From Pseudomonadota bacterium (GTDB lineage: Bacteria; Pseudomonadota; Gammaproteobacteria; Xanthomonadales; Xanthomonadaceae): a stretch of 6,485 nt of DNA. Positions 1-6,408 of this stretch are shown here, in pieces (the stretch's first letter is position 1; each line of letters begins with the position of its first letter). Location: assembly GCA_023423675.1 (NCBI GenBank), contig JAFAFD010000373.1:1-6485 (forward strand), written 5' to 3'. The position numbers and the translations under genes are program-made. The notes beneath the pieces are model-generated. The model did no database searches, was not told the origin of the DNA, and saw nothing but the letters and a program-made list of their open reading frames with translations.

Positions 1-1136
<1,136 letters not shown>

Positions 1137-1196
1137 GCAGGCAGTTCCGGGCGCGACGGGCGCGCCAAGCTCAGGGGGAAAGAGGGAAGAGGGGCG

Positions 1197-1466
1197 TCAG
1201 CGGCGTGGAGTGAACAGCCGCATCAGCGCCAGCACGGCTACCGCGCCGACCACCGCGCCGAGGAAACCGGCCGGTTCGCCAGGGGAATACCAGCCCATGT
1301 ACTGGCCGAACCAGCCGGCGACCAGAGCGCCGACGATGCCGAGCACGATGGTCAACAGGCAGCCCATGCGGTTGTTGCCGGGCATGAAGAAACGCCCGAG
1401 CAGGCCGACGAAGAAACCGACCAGCAGGATGTACAGCCAGCTGCTGCTGCCGAACAGACCATTCAT
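1197..1466 (-). CDS. GlsB/YeaQ/YmgE family small membrane protein
   Basis: An 89-residue hydrophobic protein with three predicted membrane segments (about 8-27, 34-53 and 66-84) and a positively charged C-terminal tail ending PRR. The block GRFFMPGNNRMGCLLTIVLG, followed by an alanine/glycine-rich GIVGALVAGW segment, is the signature of the YeaQ/YmgE/GlsB (transglycosylase-associated) family. The family is usually 80-90 residues long, so this is complete. Members are stress-induced in several bacteria, but the biochemical role is not established and the 'transglycosylase-associated' label is historical. An in-frame ATG lies two codons upstream (1472). The start at 1466 is preferred because GGAA lies 9 bases before it but only 3 before the upstream ATG. 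The gene lies between the M20 peptidase and amgK on the same strand. A long hairpin sits just upstream (1489-1519), so it may be transcribed apart from the peptidase. Confidence 0.87.
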   Translation of the reverse strand: MNGLFGSSSWLYILLVGFFVGLLGRFFMPGNNRMGCLLTIVLGIVGALVAGWFGQYMGWYSPGEPAGFLGAVVGAVAVLALMRLFTPRR

Positions 1467-1488
1467 GTGCATGCGTTCCGCTTGGGGT

Positions 1489-1519
1489 GGACGCAGCCTA
1501 GCAAGGCCAGGCTGCGTCC
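1489..1519 (-). terminator. 11-bp perfect stem-loop between the peptidase and glsB-like genes
   Basis: GGACGCAGCCT (1489-1499) and AGGCTGCGTCC (1509-1519) are perfect inverted copies around a 9-base loop. The hairpin lies 17 bases past the peptidase stop and 22 bases before the glsB-like start, a natural place for a terminator or an mRNA 3'-end stabiliser. Neither strand has a T-run after the stem, so it is not a canonical intrinsic terminator. It could instead be an attenuator-like structure in the glsB-like leader. Confidence 0.4.
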
Positions 1520-1536
1520 GTCACGGTGTGCCGCGA

Positions 1537-3030
1537 TCAGCAGCAGCCGTGGTCGCCGTGGCGGGTGCCGCTGTCGGCAGCCACCGGCGAACCGCTGGTC
1601 TCGCCGCGCAGGCTGGCGGCGTAGTGCTCGCTGATGACCTTCGATACGCAGGCGGTGACCTTCTTGCCCATCGGGATGTGCAGGAACTCGTTCGGACCGT
1701 GCGCGTTGGAGTGCGGGCCGAGCACGCCGGTGATCATGAACTGGGCGCCCGGGAACTTCTCACCCAGCATGCCCATGAACGGGATCGAGCCGCCTTCGCC
1801 CATGTACATCGCCGGCTTGCCGAAGAAGGCCTGGCTGGCGTCGTCGATGGCCTGGGTCAGCCCCGGCGCCATGGCCGGGGCGTTCCAGCCGGTGGAGGCC
1901 TTTTCAAGGTCCAGGGTGACCTGGGCGCCGTTCGGCGGATCGCGCAGCAGTGCTTCCTTCAGCAGCTCGCCGCATGCCTTGCCGTCGGCGGTCGGCGGCA
2001 GGCGCAGCGACAGCTTCACCGAGGTCTGCGGACGCAGCACGTTGCCGGCCGATTCCAGCGGCGGCATGCCGCCCACGCCGGTGACCGACAGCGCCGGGCG
2101 CCAGGTGCGGTTGAGCACCAGCTCGGCCAGGTCCTCGTTCATCGGGCGCAGGCCGTCGACCATCGGGAACTTCTCGAAGATCTCGGTATCGACCACTTCG
2201 GCGGCACGCTTGGCCTGGGCCTGGCGCTCGGCCGGGATCTCGACGTTCATGCCGTCGATCAGGATGCGGCCGGTGTCCTGGTCCTCGATGCGCGACAGGA
2301 TCTGGCGCAGCAGGCGGAAGCTGGACGGGATGACGCCGGAGGCATCGCCGGAATGCACGCCTTCGTTGAGCACCTTGACCGTGAAGTTGCCGCCGGTCAG
2401 GCCGCGCAGCGAGGTGGTGCACCACAGCTGGTCGTAGTTGGCGCAGCCCGAATCCAGGCAGACCACCAGCGACGGCTTGCCGATGCGGTCGGCCAGGTGG
2501 TCGACGTAGGCCGGCAGGTCGTAGCTGCCGGACTCTTCACAGGCTTCGATCAGGACCACGCAGCGGGCGTGCGGCAGGCCCTGGGCCTGCAGGGCCAGCA
2601 CTGCGGCCAGCGAGCCGAAGATGGCGTAACCGTCGTCGGCGCCGCCGCGGCCATACAGCTTGTCGCCGCGCAGGACCGGGGTCCACGGGCCGAGGTCGTC
2701 ATCCCAGCCGGTCATTTCCGGCTGCTTGTCCAGGTGCCCGTAGAGCAGGATGGTGTCGTCGCCGGTCTCGGCGCCGGTGGCGGGAATTTCCAGGAAAATC
2801 AGCGGGGTGCGGCCTTCCAGGCGCACCACCTCGACCTTCAGGCCGGGCAGTTGCTGGGCCTTGGCCCAGGTCTCCATCAGGGTGACCGCCTGTTCCATGT
2901 AGCCGTTCTGCACCCAGTTGGCGTCGAACATCGGCGACTTGTTGGGAATGCGGATGTAGTCGACCAGCTGCGGGACGATCTCGCTGTCCCACTTGTCATT
3001 GACGAATTGGCCGAGCTTGGCGCTGTCCAT
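1537..3030 (-). CDS. M20 family metallopeptidase (carnosinase-like dipeptidase type)
   Basis: A 497-residue di-zinc aminoacyl-peptidase of family M20. Numbering from the chosen ATG, the motifs run in order: LLYGHLDKQPE with His99 and Asp101; GRGGADDG with bridging Asp132; EACEESGS with catalytic Glu165 and zinc ligand Glu166; CLDSG with Asp193; GVHSGDASG with His226 (dimer contact); GEGGSIPF; and GPHSNAHGPNE with His444. This full set and its spacing match the carnosinase (CNDP2-type) subgroup, so the enzyme should be active and probably cleaves dipeptides or short peptides in the cytoplasm. No signal peptide is seen and the substrate cannot be read from sequence. An in-frame ATG lies 8 codons upstream (3054), but the ATG at 3030 has GGAG six bases before it and is preferred. 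The C-terminus ends HGDHGCC, a metal-ligand-rich tail outside the usual domain. It is divergent from the ComEA-like gene. Confidence 0.93.
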   Translation of the reverse strand: MDSAKLGQFVNDKWDSEIVPQLVDYIRIPNKSPMFDANWVQNGYMEQAVTLMETWAKAQQLPGLKVEVVRLEGRTPLIFLEIPATGAETGDDTILLYGHLDKQPEMTGWDDDLGPWTPVLRGDKLYGRGGADDGYAIFGSLAAVLALQAQGLPHARCVVLIEACEESGSYDLPAYVDHLADRIGKPSLVVCLDSGCANYDQLWCTTSLRGLTGGNFTVKVLNEGVHSGDASGVIPSSFRLLRQILSRIEDQDTGRILIDGMNVEIPAERQAQAKRAAEVVDTEIFEKFPMVDGLRPMNEDLAELVLNRTWRPALSVTGVGGMPPLESAGNVLRPQTSVKLSLRLPPTADGKACGELLKEALLRDPPNGAQVTLDLEKASTGWNAPAMAPGLTQAIDDASQAFFGKPAMYMGEGGSIPFMGMLGEKFPGAQFMITGVLGPHSNAHGPNEFLHIPMGKKVTACVSKVISEHYAASLRGETSGSPVAADSGTRHGDHGCC

Positions 3031-3036
3031 CTGAAA

Positions 3037-3042
3037 CTCCGG
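3037..3042 (-). promoter_or_regulatory. Ribosome binding site deciding the M20 peptidase start
   Basis: On the minus strand CCGGAG is followed by TTTCAG and then the ATG at 3030, which is near-ideal spacing. It favours this ATG over the in-frame one at 3054, whose upstream GGGA is only 4 bases away. Confidence 0.7.
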
Positions 3043-3065
3043 TTGCATGGGCATGTGATCCCGCC

Positions 3066-3071
3066 ATTCTA
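3066..3071 (-). promoter_or_regulatory. Possible -10 element for the M20 peptidase
   Basis: On the minus strand TAGAAT matches the sigma70 -10 consensus TATAAT at five of six bases. It would place transcription start near 3059, giving a leader of about 29 bases to the ATG at 3030; the alternative ATG at 3054 would be left almost leaderless. No convincing -35 lies 16-18 bases upstream (the sequence there is AAACCC-like), so this is a weak call. Confidence 0.3.
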
Positions 3072-3217
3072 CGCCTGTGCTGGGGGTAGGGTTTTTCCTA
3101 CAACACGTCGGGTATTTGGCTGGCTTTTAGAAATCGCCGAAACCGATAGGCTGTGCACATGTGGTGACGGATGCTGTTTCGACCGACGGGATTGCCGGTC
3201 GGGACGGCCAGAACCAC

Positions 3218-3223
3218 AAGGAG
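3218..3223 (+). promoter_or_regulatory. Ribosome binding site deciding the GTG start of the ComEA-like gene
   Basis: AAGGAG lies 9 bases before GTG at 3233. The open frame extends upstream to an ATG-less GTG at 3161, but that start has no ribosome site and would place 24 polar residues ahead of the signal peptide. Confidence 0.7.
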
Positions 3224-3232
3224 ATACACGTC

Positions 3233-3559
3233 GTGCCTTGGTCAGTCGTGTTCAGGGCGTTGGTGCTGGTGATGTGGGTGGTGGGGGCGCAAGCCGCCGA
3301 GCCGATCGACATCAACCGGGCCGATGCCCAGGCGCTTCAGCAGGGACTGGCGATGGTCGGGGCCGTAAAGGCCGCGGCAATTGTCGAGCACCGGCGCAGA
3401 CATGGCCCCTTTCATCGCGTCGAGGACCTGACGCAGGTGAAGGGGATAGGGACAGCAATCGTCGAACGGAATCGACAGCGGATCACCGTCGGCAACACGA
3501 TGTTGCCAGCGGATCCGGTACCCGGATCGGTACCGGTGCGCTCCGTGCCCAGGCGTTGA
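3233..3559 (+). CDS. ComEA-like helix-hairpin-helix protein, secreted
   Basis: A 108-residue protein starting at GTG behind AAGGAG. Residues 1-21 are a signal peptide (arginine at 8, hydrophobic run VLVMWVV, cleavage after AQA). The mature part opens EPIDINRADAQAL, the usual lead-in of the ComEA HhH domain (I-x-I-N-x-A). It is followed by a first hairpin (MVGAVKAAAIVEHR, about 41-54), GPFHRVEDL (58-66) and a second hairpin (VKGIGTAIVERNRQRI, 69-84). ComEA-type proteins bind double-stranded DNA non-specifically in the periplasm during natural transformation, but many short single-domain relatives have no tested role. The first hairpin has MVGAV where LPGIG is usual, which may weaken DNA contacts. 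The proline/valine-rich C-terminal 20 residues are unlike the family and are encoded by a small tandem duplication (3511-3534). No other competence gene is in view. The family call is firm; a role in DNA uptake is inferred. Confidence 0.85.
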   Translation: MPWSVVFRALVLVMWVVGAQAAEPIDINRADAQALQQGLAMVGAVKAAAIVEHRRRHGPFHRVEDLTQVKGIGTAIVERNRQRITVGNTMLPADPVPGSVPVRSVPRR

Positions 3560-3700
3560 CAGCAGGATCGTCGGGACCGGCAGGAGGCTGGTTCACCGGA
3601 CACGGACAGGAAGGCCGTGCCCACCGACCGTCGCAGGGATGCGGCACCAATCACCAGGATGGTGGCATCACAGACCTGTGGAAGGGGCTGAGATATAAAA
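3560..3700 (+). other. GGA-rich 3' flank of the ComEA-like gene with GGA-loop hairpins
   Basis: No gene is supported here. GGA occurs nine times on the plus strand. Three occurrences sit in loops of short inverted repeats: CACGG-ACAGGAAGG-CCGTG (3601-3619), CGC-AGGGAT-GCG (3632-3643) and CACC-AGGAT-GGTG (3652-3664). There is no intrinsic terminator between the ComEA-like stop and 3792. The comEA-like transcript may therefore read through this stretch and share the downstream terminator, forming a long GGA-bearing 3' UTR. Confidence 0.4.
3694..3699 (+). promoter_or_regulatory. -10-like element ahead of the candidate sRNA
   Basis: TATAAA stands out in otherwise GC-rich DNA and matches the sigma70 -10 at five of six bases. 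The hexamer 17 bases upstream (CAGACC, 3671-3676) shares only GAC with TTGACA. Transcription would start around 3705-3707. No GacA-type upstream palindrome (TGTAAG...CTTACA) is seen. Confidence 0.4.
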
Positions 3701-3704
3701 AGGA

Positions 3705-3835
3705 CGAATGCGGCCGCGTGCAGGATGCAACGCCGCCCCCACAGCGCAGGATGCGAGGGGGTGGCAGCAGGCCGACAAGGACGTAACGAGTGCCCGGTAC
3801 GACACATGGCTGTGTCGCCGGGCATTTCTCTTTCT
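3705..3835 (+). ncRNA. Candidate CsrA/RsmA-sequestering small RNA (CsrB/RsmY/RsmZ-like)
   Basis: A transcript of about 125-130 nt, from just after a TATAAA -10 to an intrinsic terminator, has the size and motif content of Rsm sRNAs. It would present three GGA sites. AGGAT (3722-3726) forms the loop of a stem pairing 3716-3721 with 3727-3733 (six pairs, one bulged A). AGGAT (3748-3752) forms the loop of a 3-bp CGC/GCG stem on top of a 9-bp stem pairing 3732-3740 with 3757-3765 (one G-U pair, internal loop between). ACAAGGACGT (3775-3784) lies unpaired before the terminator and matches the CsrA/RsmE SELEX core ACARGGAYGU. GGA in apical loops is the known high-affinity target of CsrA/RsmA dimers; sRNAs bearing several such sites titrate the protein and release its mRNA targets. 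Two bases (3732-3733) are shared by the two hairpins. The call is inferred from motifs and structure; I do not recognise it as a named RNA. Confidence 0.5.
3792..3835 (+). terminator. Strong intrinsic terminator
   Basis: GCCCGG (3792-3797) plus CGACACA (3800-3806) pair with TGTGTCG (3811-3817) plus CCGGGC (3818-3823). This makes a 13-bp stem with a TA bulge and a TGGC loop, followed by ATTTCTCTTTCT. The T-rich tail is only on the plus-strand side. It closes the candidate sRNA and probably any read-through from the ComEA-like gene, 79 bases before the next gene. Confidence 0.85.
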
Positions 3836-3913
3836 GGCATGGGCAGAGTGTGGCGCAGCGCCTCACCGCCAATGGTGTAGGTTGAGCGTTCCCCACGGAT
3901 TGGAACCTGCTGG

Positions 3914-4987
3914 ATGCGCCTGCCCCGTCTGCCCCTGATGCTCGCACTTGCCCTGGCCCTGCCGCTGATGGCGCAGGCCGCGACGCCTGCCGCCAAGAGC
4001 ACCACCGCAACTGCCACCGCCGAAGTGCGCGGCCCGACCGATCTCAAGCCCGGTGAATACCTGTGGCACCCGGAAGTGTCGCCGGCCGGCCCGATCGTGC
4101 TGGTGGTCAGCCTGGATGAGCAGCGCGCCTACGTGTACCGCAACGGCATCGCCATCGGCCTGAGCACGATCAGCTCGGGCAAGACCGGGCATGAAACGCC
4201 GACCGGTGTGTTCACGATCCTGCAGAAGGACAAGGACCACAAATCCAACCTCTACAACAGCGCGCCGATGCCCTACATGCAGCGCCTGACCTGGGACGGC
4301 ATCGCCCTGCACGGCGGCAGCCTGCCCGGGCACCCGGCATCGCACGGCTGCGTACGCCTGCCGCAGGCGTTCGCGCAGAAGCTGTTCAGCGAAACCCAGC
4401 GCGGCGACACGGTGGTGGTGGCTGATGCCAAGAGCGCGCCGATGACCCTGGCCTATCCGGCGGTGCTGGCACCGGTGAACGCACGCGGCCAGGCCCTGCC
4501 GGAAACCGAAGGCGCCAGCCCGGCCAAGGCCTGGTGGGACGACGCGGCCGCACCCAGCGGCCAGGTCGGCATCCTGGTCAGCCTGCACGACCAGCGCCTG
4601 TACGTGCTGCGCGATGGCGTGATGATCGGCGAATCGCCACTGCGTGCCGATGCGCTGCCGGCGTTCCAGGGCACGACCCTGTTCGTGATGGGGCAGGGCT
4701 TCAGCGAAACGCCGAGCCCGCTGGACACCCAGCAGCGCCTGCACCAGTGGACCGCCTACCCGCTGCTGGGCCAGGACCGTGCGCAGGCCACCCCGGACCT
4801 GCTGGCGACGCCGTCGCTGCCGATGGCGCTGCCCACCGATTTCGCCCGCCAGCTGTACCAGGTGCTGGTGCCGGGCACGACCCTGCTGGTCACCTCGCTG
4901 CCGGCCGTGCGCCCAAGCGCGGCTGAATCGGGGTTGCAGCCGGTCTTGGAATCCGAGCCGGCCACGCCCACCTCGAAGAAGTCCTGA
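3914..4987 (+). CDS. L,D-transpeptidase (ErfK/YbiS/YkuD family) with a degenerate second half
   Basis: A 357-residue exported protein. Residues 1-22 form a signal peptide (RLPRLP n-region, LMLALALALPLM core, cleavage after AQA). The YkuD domain spans about 60-170: VLVVSLDEQRAYVYRNG strand pair, TGHETPTGVF (91-100), HGG at 133-135 and SHGCVRL at 143-149, with His133 and Cys146 the expected catalytic pair. Such enzymes make 3-3 peptidoglycan cross-links or attach proteins to meso-diaminopimelate in the periplasm, and resist most beta-lactams except carbapenems. Residues 217-263 repeat the start of the domain (ILVSLHDQRLYVLRDGVMIG) but lack the HGG and SHGCxR motifs, so the second half cannot be catalytic. 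The start has GGA 9 bases upstream, a weak site; the promoter probably lies between the terminator at 3835 and 3900, but no clear one is seen. The next transpeptidase follows within about 11-17 bases, so the two are likely co-transcribed. Substrate is unknown. Confidence 0.9.
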   Translation: MRLPRLPLMLALALALPLMAQAATPAAKSTTATATAEVRGPTDLKPGEYLWHPEVSPAGPIVLVVSLDEQRAYVYRNGIAIGLSTISSGKTGHETPTGVFTILQKDKDHKSNLYNSAPMPYMQRLTWDGIALHGGSLPGHPASHGCVRLPQAFAQKLFSETQRGDTVVVADAKSAPMTLAYPAVLAPVNARGQALPETEGASPAKAWWDDAAAPSGQVGILVSLHDQRLYVLRDGVMIGESPLRADALPAFQGTTLFVMGQGFSETPSPLDTQQRLHQWTAYPLLGQDRAQATPDLLATPSLPMALPTDFARQLYQVLVPGTTLLVTSLPAVRPSAAESGLQPVLESEPATPTSKKS

Positions 4988-4998
4988 GTGAATACCGT

Positions 4999-5727
4999 GT
5001 GCCCATGATTGCTTCACGCACGCGCTGGCAGGCCGCCTTCGGCCTGCTTGCACTTCTTGCCGCAGGTGGCGCGATGGCGGCGGCACCGCCGGCCACCGCC
5101 AGCACCGACGACCTGACCGCGCTGCTGGCGCGCACGGCGCCCAACGCCGACCGCCACGTACTGAAGCTGGCGGCGACGGCGTTGCGCTGTGCGCTGCAGC
5201 GGCCGGAACTGGGCATCAAGGCCGAGCGGCTGGGCGTGATCGATTATTCGCGGCCGTCCACCGAGCAGCGCCTGTGGGTGTTCGACCTGGCGCGGCAGCG
5301 GCTGCTGTTCGAGGAATGGGTGGCGCACGGCCGCAACAGTGGCGGCAACCGCACCGAGCACTTCTCCAACCGCGACGGCAGCTTCATGTCCAGCATCGGT
5401 GCGTTCACCGCGCAGGAAACCTACATGGGCGGCAACGGCTATTCGCTGCGCCTGGACGGGTTGGAGCCGGGCTTCAACGACAAGGCGCGCGACCGCGCCA
5501 TCGTCATCCACGGCGCGCCCTACGTGAACCCGACCGTGGCCCGCCTGCAGGGCCGGCTCGGCCGCAGCCTGGGCTGCCCGGCGGTGCGCCTGTCGGTATC
5601 GCGGCCGCTGATCGATTCGCTGCGCGGCGGCACCCTGGTGTTCGCCTATTACCCTGATCCGCAATGGCTGCAGCACTCGCAGCTGCTGGCGCCGCAGTGC
5701 GGTGAGGCAGGCGTGGCTGCGCGGTGA
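4999..5727 (+). CDS. Murein L,D-transpeptidase catalytic domain family protein (YkuD_2 type)
   Basis: A 242-residue exported protein with a signal peptide (about 1-28: RTRW, then FGLLALLAAGGA, cleavage near AMA). The mature region carries RLWVFDLARQRLLFEEWVAHG (91-111), NRDGSFMSSIGAF (124-136), IVIHGAPYVNP (168-178) and GRSLGCPAVR (188-197). This is the YkuD_2 variant, in which SLGCPA replaces SHGC; His171 and Cys193 are the expected catalytic pair. The role is inferred from the family: cross-linking or trimming peptidoglycan stem peptides in the periplasm. The start is uncertain. GTG at 4999 lies 10 bases after GAG, while ATG at 5005, two codons in, has no better ribosome site; both give the same signal peptide core. 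The stop of the preceding L,D-transpeptidase is only 11 bases upstream, so translation may be coupled. A 12-base palindrome, GCGCGATCGCGC (5729-5740), follows the stop but has no T-run. Confidence 0.88.
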   Translation: MPMIASRTRWQAAFGLLALLAAGGAMAAAPPATASTDDLTALLARTAPNADRHVLKLAATALRCALQRPELGIKAERLGVIDYSRPSTEQRLWVFDLARQRLLFEEWVAHGRNSGGNRTEHFSNRDGSFMSSIGAFTAQETYMGGNGYSLRLDGLEPGFNDKARDRAIVIHGAPYVNPTVARLQGRLGRSLGCPAVRLSVSRPLIDSLRGGTLVFAYYPDPQWLQHSQLLAPQCGEAGVAAR

Positions 5728-5761
5728 TGCGCGATCGCGCGCGGCATGATGCAATGCGCGC

Positions 5762-6367
5762 ATGGACATAGATGCTCTGCTGCGCACCCCGAGCCATGTG
5801 ATTTCCAGCCTGGACTACCGCCGCGAACGCTGGCGCAATGGCCTGGGCTGGACCCGCGAGATCCTGCGCCTTCCCGCGCAGGGCGATGACTGGGCGCTGC
5901 GCCTGTCGGTGGCCGAGATCGAACAGGACGCCGCGTTTTCGGCGTTCCCCGGCGTGGAGCGCGAGCTGGTGCTGCTGCAGGGCAATGGTGTGCGCCTGCG
6001 CTTCGCCGATGGCCGCGTAGCCGAGGTGCTGCCGCCGCACGGTCGCGTGCGCTTTGCCGGCGAAGAAGCGCTGGACGGCGAGCTGGTTGATGGCACCACC
6101 CACGATTTCAACCTGATGTGGAAGCGGGAGCAGCTGCAGGCCGAGCTGCTGCACCGGCCGTTGGTGGGGTCGAAGTTCTTCTTCTGCGAACCGGGCGTGG
6201 CCTGGGCGCTGTACCTGCTGGCCGGGCATGCGGAATTCGGTGCGGACAGTGGGTTGCCGCCGATGCAGGCCGGCGATACCGCGTGGTTGGCCGCCGGTGA
6301 AAGGCAACGGCATGCATTGCAGGGCGGCGGCGAGTTGTTGGCGATACGGGTAACGACCGCCGGGTAG
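5762..6367 (+). CDS. HutD/Ves family cupin protein
   Basis: A 201-residue protein with no signal peptide. The family signature WRNGLGWTRE lies at 24-33 (most relatives read WRNGGGxTRE), followed by WALRLSVAEIEQDAAFSAFPGVEREL (44-69), LLQGNGVRL and THDFNLM (113-119). This matches the HutD/Ves bicupin family in order and length. HutD in Pseudomonas modulates histidine utilisation and Ves in E. coli is linked to stress, but no catalytic activity is established for either. No hut gene is in view, so the histidine link is only by family. The start codon lies within the palindrome ATGCGCGCAT (5754-5763) with no clear ribosome site, and the gap to the preceding gene is 34 bases, so it may be the last gene of the transpeptidase operon. 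Its TAG stop is part of the GTAG head of a REP-like palindrome. Confidence 0.88.
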   Translation: MDIDALLRTPSHVISSLDYRRERWRNGLGWTREILRLPAQGDDWALRLSVAEIEQDAAFSAFPGVERELVLLQGNGVRLRFADGRVAEVLPPHGRVRFAGEEALDGELVDGTTHDFNLMWKREQLQAELLHRPLVGSKFFFCEPGVAWALYLLAGHAEFGADSGLPPMQAGDTAWLAAGERQRHALQGGGELLAIRVTTAG

Positions 6368-6386
6368 CGCCGGGCCCTGCCCGGCG
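6364..6386 (+). repeat. SMAG/REP-like palindrome overlapping the HutD stop codon
   Basis: GTAG (6364-6367) is followed by CGCCGGGC, a 3-base CCT loop, and GCCCGGCG, a perfect 8-bp stem. The GTAG head plus a short GC-rich hairpin is the layout of the SMAG elements described in Stenotrophomonas maltophilia. No T-run follows, so it is not an intrinsic terminator, though such hairpins can stabilise mRNA 3' ends. Confidence 0.75.
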
Positions 6387-6408
6387 TGATGGGGCGTCAT
6401 GGAGCGTC

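Larger units (their letters stand above)
3031..3232. other. Divergent intergenic region between the peptidase and ComEA-like genes
   Basis: About 200 bases without a gene separate two divergently read genes, so promoters for both should lie here. The stretch 3090-3150 is visibly more AT-rich than the surroundings. Symmetric sites include GTAGG-GTTTTT-CCTAC (3086-3101), TGTGCACA (3152-3159) overlapping CACATGTG (3156-3163), and GACCG...CGGTC (3181-3200). Any could be an operator, but none matches a regulator site I can name. No tRNA or other RNA gene is seen. Confidence 0.5.

Noticed and set aside
3161..3232. An earlier GTG start (3161) for the ComEA-like protein
   Set aside because: It would put 24 polar residues before the signal peptide and has no ribosome site; AAGGAG at 3218-3223 points to the GTG at 3233.
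3836..3855. A sigma54-like CTGGCAT box upstream of the first L,D-transpeptidase
   Set aside because: The -24-like CTGGCAT has no TTGC-type -12 element at the required distance.
3708..3938. A 76-codon ATG frame with AAGGA just upstream, inside the candidate sRNA
   Set aside because: GGA is only 3 bases from the ATG, and the frame reads straight through the strong terminator at 3792-3835 and into the next gene. The peptide is Cys/Arg-rich with no resemblance to a family. The AAGGA is better explained by the GGA-motif pattern.
3412..4047. A 211-codon minus-strand frame covering the 3560-3913 gap
   Set aside because: It overlaps both flanking plus-strand genes, has no ribosome site or motif, and would cross the terminator stem in antisense.
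3863..5086. A 407-codon open frame on the minus strand
   Set aside because: Antisense to the first L,D-transpeptidase, whose catalytic motifs are intact on the plus strand; composition is typical of a shadow frame.
5014..6400. Long minus-strand open frames (5014-5787 and 5504-6400)
   Set aside because: Antisense to the second transpeptidase and the HutD-like gene; Arg/Gln/Ala-rich with no domain signature.
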